A stretch of 64,000 nt of DNA from Aureispira sp045105775 (GTDB lineage: Bacteria; Bacteroidota; Bacteroidia; Chitinophagales; Saprospiraceae). This document shows positions 53,144 through 60,751 of the stretch, in pieces (position 1 is the stretch's first letter; each line of letters begins with the position of its first letter). The DNA is taken from the NCBI GenBank assembly GCA_045105775.1, contig JBGCDW010000132.1:11739-75738 (forward strand), in the 5' to 3' direction. The notes beneath the pieces were generated by a model. That model was not told the origin of the DNA. It saw nothing but the letters and a program-made list of their open reading frames with translations, and searched no databases. A program made the position numbers and the translations under genes.

Positions 53144-54136
53144 ATGAACAAAACGCTCTTGACCACCCAAAGGATCACGCTTTTTGTTGGAATTTTATTA
53201 TTAATAATAAAATTCTTAGCCTACGCTTTCACCCAATCCAATGCCATCCTGACCGATGCTTTAGAAAGCATCGTAAATGTGGTAGCAGGAGGCTTTGGAC
53301 TCGTGAGTTTATCCATTGCTGCGCTGCCCAAAGATGCCAATCATCCTTATGGGCATGGAAAAATTGAATTTATTGCGGCGGCAGTAGAGGGAAGTTTGAT
53401 TTTGGTAGCTGGTTCTATTATTATTATAAAATCTATGTACAGTTTTTTTGTTCCCACTACCATTACTGCCTTGGACATCGGAATGGTGCTGACTAGTATT
53501 GCAGGCGCAGCCAATTATTTGTTGGGCTATTATGTGGCGAATAAAGGGGCCGCAACAGGCTCTATGGTACTGCAAGCTAGTGGCGCGCATTTAAAATCTG
53601 ATGGCTACTCTACGGTAGGGCTGCTGTTAGGATTGGGCTTGCTCAAAGCAACAGGATGGTGGTGGATAGATCCTGCCTTGGCCTTAATTTTTGGAGGAAT
53701 CATTATTTATGCAGGAATTGGTGTATTGAGGAATTCCTTGGCGGGAATCATGGATGAAGTAGATTACCAACTAGTCGAAGAAATTGTAACGGTGCTCAAT
53801 AGTTATCGCAAACCTTCTTGTATAGATGTTCACAATTTGCGTGTTATCAAATATGGTACAGCCCTGCATGTCGATTGCCACATGACGATTCCTTGGTATT
53901 ATAATACCCGTCAAGCGCACGATGAAGTAGATGCGCTAGAAGAATTGCTCTCCAACCATACCGAAAAACCCATTGAGTTTTTCATTCATGTCGATCCTTG
54001 TGTTCCCCAATCCTGTGCGGTATGCAGTGTCCAAGATTGTCCTGTACGCCAACAAGCTTGGCAGCAAGAAATTGTTTGGACGGTAGAAAATGTTTCGCTC
54101 AATCAAAAACATTTCTTAGAGGCACAAGACTTATAA
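53144..54136 (+). CDS. Cation diffusion facilitator (CDF) metal exporter with Cys-rich tail
   Basis: 330 residues. Six helices; the metal-binding positions are in helix 2 (AILTDALESIVNV) and helix 5 (SDGYSTVGLLLGL), following HPYGHGKIEF; the C-terminal cytoplasmic domain includes HVDCHMTIPWY. CDF proteins export Zn, Co, Fe or related metals in exchange for protons. The tail is unusual: four cysteines in PCVPQSCAVCSVQDCP (CX4CX2CX4C) that could bind a metal. Divergent from the ABC permease gene with 145 bases between. Confidence 0.9.
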   Translation: MNKTLLTTQRITLFVGILLLIIKFLAYAFTQSNAILTDALESIVNVVAGGFGLVSLSIAALPKDANHPYGHGKIEFIAAAVEGSLILVAGSIIIIKSMYSFFVPTTITALDIGMVLTSIAGAANYLLGYYVANKGAATGSMVLQASGAHLKSDGYSTVGLLLGLGLLKATGWWWIDPALALIFGGIIIYAGIGVLRNSLAGIMDEVDYQLVEEIVTVLNSYRKPSCIDVHNLRVIKYGTALHVDCHMTIPWYYNTRQAHDEVDALEELLSNHTEKPIEFFIHVDPCVPQSCAVCSVQDCPVRQQAWQQEIVWTVENVSLNQKHFLEAQDL

Positions 54137-54202
54137 TTGTCAAAAAAACAACAAGAATTCAACTTGTTGTGTTGGCTATTCTTATTTTTCCACCAAATAA
54201 CT

Positions 54203-54210
54203 TACCTTTG
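54203..54210 (+). promoter_or_regulatory. -7 element of ahcY (TACCTTTG)
   Basis: TACCTTTG matches TAnnTTTG and lies 99 bases before the ahcY ATG. Transcription would start near 54217, at the first base of the structured leader. Confidence 0.5.
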
Positions 54211-54218
54211 CCCTAGTT

Positions 54219-54278
54219 TTAAGGCAAGGCAGAATATACCCTGGTTGCCTAAGCCATTAAAGTGCTCTTTAAAGCACT
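54219..54278 (+). other. Structured 5' leader of ahcY (candidate riboswitch)
   Basis: A stem TT-(A)-AGGCAA / TTGCCTAA (54219-54227 with 54245-54252) encloses a 17-base loop. It is followed by two overlapping hairpins that cannot form together: TTAAAG-tgct-CTTTAA (54257-54272) and AGTGCT-ctttaa-AGCACT (54261-54278), each 6 pairs. Together with the promoter at 54203 this resembles a ligand-sensing leader; no known class was recognised. Confidence 0.4.
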
Positions 54279-54309
54279 GATTTTTATCAATAAAAAGACG
54301 TAATTTCTC

Positions 54310-55626
54310 ATGGAGACGACGAACAAAGTGCAGTACAAAGTTAAAGACATTGCCCTAGCTGCTTGGGGCCGTAAAGAAATTGAATTGGCGGAGGCAGAAA
54401 TGCCAGGTCTAATGTCACTGCGCGACAAATATGGTGCTGACAAGCCTTTGGCTGGTGCTCGCATTGCAGGTTGTTTGCACATGACCATCCAAACAGCTGT
54501 TTTGATTGAAACCCTAGTAGAATTGGGTGCTGAAGTAACTTGGTCTTCTTGTAATATTTTCTCTACTCAAGATCACGCTGCTGCTGCTATTGCTGAGTCT
54601 GGTGTGCCTGTTTATGCTTGGAAAGGTATGAACGAGGAAGAGTTTGACTGGTGTATCGAGCAAACTATCTTTGCATTCAAAGATGGTAAAACACTAAACA
54701 TGATCTTGGATGATGGTGGTGATTTGACCAACATGGTTTTGGACAAATATCCAGAAATTGCAAAAGGCGTATATGGTCTTTCTGAAGAAACTACTACAGG
54801 TGTTCACCGCTTGTATGAGCGTATGAAAAATGGCACCTTGACCATGCCTGCGATCAATGTAAACGACTCAGTTACTAAATCTAAATTTGATAACAAATAT
54901 GGTTGTAAAGAATCATTGGTAGATGCTATTCGTCGTGCTACGGATACTATGATGGCTGGTAAAGTAGCCGTTGTTGCTGGTTATGGTGATGTAGGAAAAG
55001 GTTCTGCTGCTTCTTTGAAAGGTGCTGGTGCACGTGTTATTGTTACTGAAATTGATCCTATCTGTGCGCTACAAGCTGCTATGGATGGTTTTGAAGTACA
55101 ACCTATGGCTAAGGCCGTTTCTAGAGCGAATATCGTAGTTACGGCTACTGGTAACAAAGACATCATCACTGGTGATTACTTCAAGTCTATGAACGACAAA
55201 ACTATCGTTTGTAACATTGGTCACTTTGATAATGAGATTGACATGGCTTGGTTGAATGGCAACTATGGCGATTCTAAAGTAGAAATCAAACCTCAAGTAG
55301 ATTTGTACAATGTGGAAGGCAATGACATCATTGTATTGGCTGAAGGCCGTTTGGTAAACTTGGGTTGTGCTACAGGCCACCCTTCTTTTGTAATGTCTAA
55401 CTCTTTTACCAACCAGACATTGGCTCAATTGGAGATTTGGGAAAACCGCGAAAACGACAAATACGAGAACAAAGTATACATGTTGCCTAAGCACTTGGAT
55501 GAGGAAGTTGCTCGTTTGCACTTGGCAAAAATCGGTGTTGAATTAGAAACATTGTCTAAAGACCAAGCAGATTACATTGGTGTAACTCCAGAAGGTCCTT
55601 ACAAACCAGAACACTACCGTTACTAG
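54310..55626 (+). CDS. ahcY: Adenosylhomocysteinase
   Basis: 438 residues. Substrate site AGCLHMTIQTAVLIETL and SSCNIFSTQDHAAAAI (about 57-95), catalytic Lys/Asp region VNDSVTKSKFDNKYGC, NAD-binding GYGDVGKGSAASLKG (about 223-237) and the closing C-terminal EGPYKPEHYRY. It cleaves S-adenosylhomocysteine to adenosine and homocysteine, removing a product that inhibits methyltransferases. Codon use is biased to GGT/GCT-type choices, which suggests high expression. Transcription appears to start in a structured leader and ends at 55690. Confidence 0.98.
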   Translation: METTNKVQYKVKDIALAAWGRKEIELAEAEMPGLMSLRDKYGADKPLAGARIAGCLHMTIQTAVLIETLVELGAEVTWSSCNIFSTQDHAAAAIAESGVPVYAWKGMNEEEFDWCIEQTIFAFKDGKTLNMILDDGGDLTNMVLDKYPEIAKGVYGLSEETTTGVHRLYERMKNGTLTMPAINVNDSVTKSKFDNKYGCKESLVDAIRRATDTMMAGKVAVVAGYGDVGKGSAASLKGAGARVIVTEIDPICALQAAMDGFEVQPMAKAVSRANIVVTATGNKDIITGDYFKSMNDKTIVCNIGHFDNEIDMAWLNGNYGDSKVEIKPQVDLYNVEGNDIIVLAEGRLVNLGCATGHPSFVMSNSFTNQTLAQLEIWENRENDKYENKVYMLPKHLDEEVARLHLAKIGVELETLSKDQADYIGVTPEGPYKPEHYRY

Positions 55627-55660
55627 GATTTATTTTCTTAGTTGAATAGATATAATTTAC

Positions 55661-55696
55661 AAGAGGGTGTTGCTTCTGCAACACCCTCTTTTTTGT
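55661..55696 (+). terminator. Intrinsic terminator of ahcY
   Basis: 13-bp stem AAGAGGGTGTTGC/GCAACACCCTCTT, four-base loop, T6. 34 bases after the stop. Confidence 0.93.
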
Positions 55697-55702
55697 GTTT
55701 AC

Positions 55703-56602
55703 TTACAACGCTGGCGAATTCCAAGCCCAAACCTTGCCATATCGATCAAAGGTAACCGTGCAGGTAAAACATTCGTACGTAAATTGGGTATTGCCTGACC
55801 ATTGTTTTACAGAACTAGGTTCTCCCAATAGAGCCACTACTTCATCCATGTTCATACCCGATCGAATGGCGACCCATTGTTCGGCACGGGTAGCGGGTCT
55901 ATCTTCCTGCTGCACCATTTCATACGCCTCCTCTCCTTTTAGGTTTTTGAGTTCTTGGGTCAATTGCTCCAATTGATTGATGAGTTCAGGGCCACGCTCT
56001 TCCCATTTTTTTTCCAATACCTCTCGTTGAGCCTTCAACCATTCTTCGGCATTATCCCCAACATCTTCCTCCAAAAAACGCTGCAACTCTTGTAGGCCGT
56101 CGTTGCTTTGCTTTCGCAAAATTCGGAGCAAATTTTCTCCTTTTTCGCCTTTTAGTTCTTCTATTTCGTTCATCACCTCCTTCCATACGTCTTCCATTTC
56201 CTGTTTAGAAGGCATCTCAAAGCTATGTTTGGGCAAAGAGGGTAAATTTTTCAAGAGTTCGCGCGACCAATTACGGGGAGCTTCTCCCATATACAATAGT
56301 TCAGCTTCTTCTTCAAAGCCCTTCACGGGGGAATTCCAAGCCAAAAGGCCACTGTTCTCGTCTACTTTTGTCAAACAGAGGGCACAATCATACTGATCTA
56401 GGATAATGTTTCTTTTTTGTAGGGTGCGAATAGGTTTTCCCAATAAATGGTGTACCTCTTCCAAGGTTTGTCCTTCTTCCAAATAAGCCCAGCGTTCTTC
56501 TTGGGTCATGTTGTTCAACGCTTCTGCTGTTGGAAGACCTTGACAAGACCAAAGTCCTAAAATCAGTATTCCAATTATACCATAACCATAAGCTTTCTTC
56601 AT
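55703..56602 (-). CDS. Lipoprotein with two BamE/SmpA-like repeats
   Basis: 299 residues. Signal MKKAYGYGIIGILILGLWSCQG with a lipobox-like LWSC (Cys20). Two BamE/SmpA-OmlA-like units: N-terminal W..L.EGQTLEEVHHLLGKP (about 39-56) and C-terminal W..IRSGMNMDEVVALLGEP (about 242-260), each ending in WNSP. A long Glu/Lys-rich helical region (about 110-220) joins them. BamE stabilises the outer-membrane assembly machine, but BamE itself has one unit, so a role in assembly is inference. Convergent with ahcY. Confidence 0.75.
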   Translation of the reverse strand: MKKAYGYGIIGILILGLWSCQGLPTAEALNNMTQEERWAYLEEGQTLEEVHHLLGKPIRTLQKRNIILDQYDCALCLTKVDENSGLLAWNSPVKGFEEEAELLYMGEAPRNWSRELLKNLPSLPKHSFEMPSKQEMEDVWKEVMNEIEELKGEKGENLLRILRKQSNDGLQELQRFLEEDVGDNAEEWLKAQREVLEKKWEERGPELINQLEQLTQELKNLKGEEAYEMVQQEDRPATRAEQWVAIRSGMNMDEVVALLGEPSSVKQWSGNTQFTYECFTCTVTFDRYGKVWAWNSPAL

Positions 56603-56711
56603 CCTGTTTTTGTACTATTTTTATTCTAGAAAAATAAGTTGTTTTAGCATTTTAAACAACAACAACTCTTCTACAATTGGTTCCTAATAAGGAGTAATGA
56701 GCGGTGGATAT

Positions 56712-56748
56712 AAAAAAGCACCCTGAACATGATTGTCCAAAGTGCTTT
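56712..56748 (-). terminator. Terminator of trxA
   Basis: On the minus strand AAAGCAC pairs with GTGCTTT around a second G-T-rich stem (TTTGGAC with GTTCAGG), followed by T. It lies 50 bases after the trxA stop. Confidence 0.7.
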
Positions 56749-56797
56749 AATTTTCACAATATTTCTGTAGCGTAAGTATATGTTTTATTACAAAAAA

Positions 56798-57124
56798 CTA
56801 GGCCGCAGAAATATGTTTTTCGATTTTTGACTGTAAGGCGTTTTTTGTAATTGCGCCTACGTGCTTCTCTACTACCTCTCCATTTTTTAGGATTAAGATA
56901 GTAGGAATAGAGCGAATGCTGTATTGCATAGCTAACTCTTGGTTAGTGTCTACATCTACCTTTCCAACTTGTACAGTACCAGCATACTCATCTGCCAGCT
57001 CCTCAATAATTGGAGCAATTGCACGACATGGGCCACACCATTGAGCCCAAAAATCTACAACGGTTATTTCTCCTGAGTCCAATACGTCAGATTGGAAATT
57101 GCTATCTGTGAATTCGAGTGCCAT
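56798..57124 (-). CDS. trxA: Thioredoxin
   Basis: 108 residues. Active site WCGPC (Cys30, Cys33) in VVDFWAQWCGPC, cis-proline in RSIPTILIL (about 77-85), and the fold length is standard. It reduces disulfides of enzymes such as ribonucleotide reductase. No signal peptide, so cytoplasmic. Followed by a terminator and preceded by a 315-base divergent region. Confidence 0.97.
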   Translation of the reverse strand: MALEFTDSNFQSDVLDSGEITVVDFWAQWCGPCRAIAPIIEELADEYAGTVQVGKVDVDTNQELAMQYSIRSIPTILILKNGEVVEKHVGAITKNALQSKIEKHISAA

Positions 57125-57439
57125 TTTGATTATTTTTTGGTTTAGAACAATTCATAAATAAGGTAATCTGCCTTATATTGCAGAATTGCTTTGTTTCGAT
57201 ATATTAACTAATGTTCATAACAACGAATGTACTTACAAAGTTGCAGTTTGCCAAAGGATTCGATCAACTTTCTACTTTGTAACAACTATATTAGTTTATT
57301 AATATTCAGAACAAGTATCCATTAGCCATATAACATTATAATAATTGAACGCGCTACACTTTTTATTGCTTGCCAACAAAAGCATCTAAATCGATAAGCC
57401 AACCCTTGTTTATTTAACCCCTACTAACCCTTACTATTC
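57125..57439. other. Divergent region between trxA and RDD gene
   Basis: 315 AT-rich bases that should hold promoters in both directions. No full TAnnTTTG element, hairpin or coding frame stood out. Confidence 0.4.
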
Positions 57440-58033
57440 ATGTTGCAAGATGACTTATTGGATGATAATTCTTTATTGACAAAATATAGTTATGCCAGCT
57501 TAGAGCAGCGCGTAATGGCTGGTGGCATTGATCTTTTATTCTTTGGAGCACTGCATTTCACATTCAAATTAGGCTTGGAATGGATGGGAAGTAATGAGCA
57601 ATACATTTGGTTTCTTTGGCTAGTGGTGTTGCCTGTTTACAAATTGATGTGTGATGGCACCAATGGTTATACTTTAGGTAAGTGGTTTGCAAAAATCCAA
57701 TTGGTACAAGACAAGGAAAATTTCCCCCCTGTGGGTTGGTTTCGTGCTTGGAAACGGGTCTTGTTGTTTTTGCCACTCGTTATTTATTTTATCATCTACG
57801 TGTTTTTTGACATGTACGTAGATGAGCGATTGAGCAGACATACCACCTTGCGTACTTTATCCGAAACTTCTATTTTAATCAATAATTTATATCGTTTTTG
57901 TAACCATTTTGAGTGGCCTTGGATGGCCATTGGTGGTGCTTCTATGTTGACTGTTATTTTTACTCGGCCATCTAAGACCTTGTATGATTTTTTTGCAGAA
58001 ACCGTTTGTATCAAGACCCGAACCCAACCGTAA
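57440..58033 (+). CDS. RDD family membrane protein
   Basis: 197 residues with four hydrophobic segments. RDD-type features are QRVMAGGIDLLFFGAL (the R...D pattern, about 23-38) and GYTLGKWFAKIQLV (about 78-91), with DFFAETVCIKT at the end. RDD proteins are small polytopic proteins, some of which transport sodium or potassium against protons; function here unknown. The next flavoprotein gene starts 23 bases after its stop, so they are probably co-transcribed. Confidence 0.85.
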   Translation: MLQDDLLDDNSLLTKYSYASLEQRVMAGGIDLLFFGALHFTFKLGLEWMGSNEQYIWFLWLVVLPVYKLMCDGTNGYTLGKWFAKIQLVQDKENFPPVGWFRAWKRVLLFLPLVIYFIIYVFFDMYVDERLSRHTTLRTLSETSILINNLYRFCNHFEWPWMAIGGASMLTVIFTRPSKTLYDFFAETVCIKTRTQP

Positions 58034-58056
58034 CAACTAAACTAGAGAATTTAATT

Positions 58057-59274
58057 ATGAAAATTGCTGTTATTGGAGGCGGTGCGGCTGGTTTTTTTTC
58101 AGCTTTGGCTGCCAAAGAAAATCACCCAGATGCTACCGTTATTATTTTGGAGAAATCTAAAAAAGTCCTCTCCAAAGTTAAAATCTCAGGGGGTGGACGT
58201 TGCAATGTAACCAATGGCTGTACCAATATTAAAACATTGGTCAAAGCCTATCCTAGAGGTGAAAAAATACTCAAAAAAGCCTTTCATGTTTTTCATACAC
58301 AACATACGATGGATTGGTTTGAGCAGCGCGGTGTAGCCCTCACTATCCAAGAAGATCAATGTGTGTTTCCTGTAGCACAAGATTCTCAGGTAGTTATTGA
58401 TTGTTTTTTGCGAGAAGCTAGTCGTTTGGGGGTACAACTACGCACCCAACAAGGGGTCAAAAAACTAGAACCTGTTGATAATGCTTGGCAAGTTCATTTT
58501 CAAAAAGAGGCGACTCCCTCTGAGCTATTTGATAAAGTTATTGTAGCGACAGGTGGCAGTCCAACACCCAAGGGGTTACAATGGTTGGCCGATTTGGGAC
58601 ATCGCATTGCCACGCCTGTGCCTTCTTTATTTACCTTTAATATGCCTGAGGAAAAAGCAGTGCGTGAATTGATGGGCATTGTAGTCGAGCACACCCGATG
58701 CAGCATACAGGGAAGCAAACTCAAATCCGACGGGCCTTTGCTAATTACCCACTGGGGCATGAGTGGTCCCGCTATTCTCAAGCTCTCTGCTTTTGGTGCC
58801 CGTTGGTTGCAAGAAAAACAATACCAAGCAGTACTGCAAGTCAATTGGGTAGATGAACCCAACCAACAAATCGTACAAGATGCCTTGCAAAACATTGTCC
58901 AAGAGCACCCTCAAAAACAATTGAGCAATTACCGCCCCTATGCCCTGCCCGATCGCCTCTGGCAATATTTATTACACAAAAGCCAATTGCCACTCACCAA
59001 ACGTTGGGCAGAACTCGGCAAAAAGGGCTTGAACAAACTAAGCACTTTACTCACCAACGACAGCTACCAAGTGCGTGGCAAGACCACTTTTAAGGAAGAA
59101 TTTGTTACTTGTGGAGGGGTAGATCTATCCAATATCAATGCTACAACTTTTGAGAGCAAGGTTTGTCCCAATCTATATTTTGCAGGAGAGGTGTTGGATA
59201 TTGATGGCATTACAGGGGGATATAATTTTCAGGCTGCATGGACAACAGCTTTTATTGCCGCGCGTTTGCAGTAG
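58057..59274 (+). CDS. HI0933/YhiN-like FAD-dependent oxidoreductase
   Basis: 405 residues from the ATG at 58057; a frame upstream overlaps the RDD gene. FAD-binding motif IAVIGGGAAGFFSALAA (about 3-19), then SGGGRCNVTN, typical of the HI0933-like family, and a C-terminal VCPNLYFAGEVLDIDGITGG. The family is annotated as aminoacetone oxidase or BaiN-like flavoprotein, and its substrate is uncertain. 23 bases after the RDD gene. Confidence 0.92.
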   Translation: MKIAVIGGGAAGFFSALAAKENHPDATVIILEKSKKVLSKVKISGGGRCNVTNGCTNIKTLVKAYPRGEKILKKAFHVFHTQHTMDWFEQRGVALTIQEDQCVFPVAQDSQVVIDCFLREASRLGVQLRTQQGVKKLEPVDNAWQVHFQKEATPSELFDKVIVATGGSPTPKGLQWLADLGHRIATPVPSLFTFNMPEEKAVRELMGIVVEHTRCSIQGSKLKSDGPLLITHWGMSGPAILKLSAFGARWLQEKQYQAVLQVNWVDEPNQQIVQDALQNIVQEHPQKQLSNYRPYALPDRLWQYLLHKSQLPLTKRWAELGKKGLNKLSTLLTNDSYQVRGKTTFKEEFVTCGGVDLSNINATTFESKVCPNLYFAGEVLDIDGITGGYNFQAAWTTAFIAARLQ

Positions 59275-59648
59275 TCTTTTTCTATGTTAACGCTTACCCT
59301 ATGAGTACTTAATATTCACTTAACAATTAAGTAAAATAGCTTATTCCCTAAAATCCTTGAATTAGGTTTACTTTAGCCTCAAGTATTGTACGTTGAATAG
59401 GGCGTTATTTGGAGGTTATTACACCTATAAAAAAGCCACTTGCAATTTACTATTTTAATAATTTCCTTATTGGTATTACTTTCTTAAAATTGTATTCGGT
59501 TGATTATTGAAGCAGAGCAACGCTTTGAGGCAAGATATCCAATTGATAATCAATCAAATTGACAATATTTTGTGTGTTTTTTCCCTTTTTGTAAAGGAAA
59601 CAGCTATAAAATATTATTACTATAAATACATACGATATACAATAGAAC
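59275..59648. other. Intergenic region before the PiT-like gene
   Basis: 374 AT-rich bases. A short inverted repeat ACTTAA-caa-TTAAGT is present near 59318-59332. No strong promoter, terminator or frame. Confidence 0.4.
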
Positions 59649-60740
59649 ATGGACGCTTCTTTTTTCATCATGTGGGGAGGATTTATTCTAGCTGCTTATT
59701 CGGTAGTTGGTAATGATGTTATCCAGACCTTAGGTACTTTTTTGAGTTCAAATGAAAAGCGCCCTTGGTGGGTGTTATGGCTTTTTGCGGGGAGTATTTT
59801 GACCCTAACATTGCTATATGGATGGTATACCTTTGATGGGGATGTATCTTATCAACGCCTCATTGGTGACCCTCCAAAATACTCTATGGATAATCCTAAA
59901 TACCCCCTACCCGACCCTTTTAGTTGGTATTATCTATTGCCACCTTTGGTATTGGTATTTATTACTCGTTTAGGCATTCCAGTGAGTACCTCTTTTCTGA
60001 TTTTAACCTTCTTTAAGCCCAAAGGCTTAGATTCTATGTTAGTCAAATCAGTAAGTGGTTACCTTTTGGCCTTTATTGTTGCTATTGTGGTTTACTTGAT
60101 CGTGTCCAAAACACTAGAAAAACGTTTTTTGGACAATCCTATCAAAGAGCGAGAGAAGAAAGTATGGACAGTGCTGCAATGGTTGTCTACGGGCTTTTTG
60201 TGGACACAGTGGTTAGCGCAAGATTTTGCCAATATTTTTGTGTATTTGCCGCGCCGTTTAGATGGCTTCTCTATGTTCATTTCGCTGGTTATTTTATTGG
60301 CCTTATTGGCCTACATTTTCTGGCAACGAGGAGGCGCGATCCAAAAAATCGTAAAAGCCAAATCCAATACAGGCGATATTCGTTCGGCTACTATTATTGA
60401 CTTTATTTATGGTATTATACTTTTTTACTTCAAAGAACTCAACAATGTTCCGATGAGTACCACATGGGTCTTTATAGGACTATTAGGTGGTCGCGAAATT
60501 ATGATGCGTTGGATGGTCGGTCGTGAGGGAGGATATGAGCAGTACGAAGTGTTGTTGGATGATTCTGGTGAAAAAGATGGTCGCCCAGGACTGATTAAGG
60601 ATTTATTTGGGGATTTAAGCAAAGTATTTTTAGGGCTGGTTATTAGTTTGATCTTGGTATTTTTTATCCAATGGGTACAAGGGCAAGATGTTATGCAAAC
60701 CATCAATTCGTTGATTTGTAGCTTAACAGGCATCTGTTAA
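59649..60740 (+). CDS. PiT-like inorganic phosphate transporter homologue
   Basis: 363 residues with about nine hydrophobic helices. It resembles PiT family transporters in two separated, divergent repeats: GNDVIQTLGTFLSSN (about 21-35, cf. GANDVANAFG) with GIPVSTSFLIL (about 114-124), and FKELNNVPMSTTWVF (about 259-273). The family moves phosphate in symport with H+ or Na+. Homology is remote. It lies 12 bases before a Na/Pi-cotransporter-PhoU gene, which supports a role in phosphate handling. Function inferred from motifs and neighbour. Confidence 0.6.
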   Translation: MDASFFIMWGGFILAAYSVVGNDVIQTLGTFLSSNEKRPWWVLWLFAGSILTLTLLYGWYTFDGDVSYQRLIGDPPKYSMDNPKYPLPDPFSWYYLLPPLVLVFITRLGIPVSTSFLILTFFKPKGLDSMLVKSVSGYLLAFIVAIVVYLIVSKTLEKRFLDNPIKEREKKVWTVLQWLSTGFLWTQWLAQDFANIFVYLPRRLDGFSMFISLVILLALLAYIFWQRGGAIQKIVKAKSNTGDIRSATIIDFIYGIILFYFKELNNVPMSTTWVFIGLLGGREIMMRWMVGREGGYEQYEVLLDDSGEKDGRPGLIKDLFGDLSKVFLGLVISLILVFFIQWVQGQDVMQTINSLICSLTGIC

Positions 60741-60751
60741 ATGCTATTATT

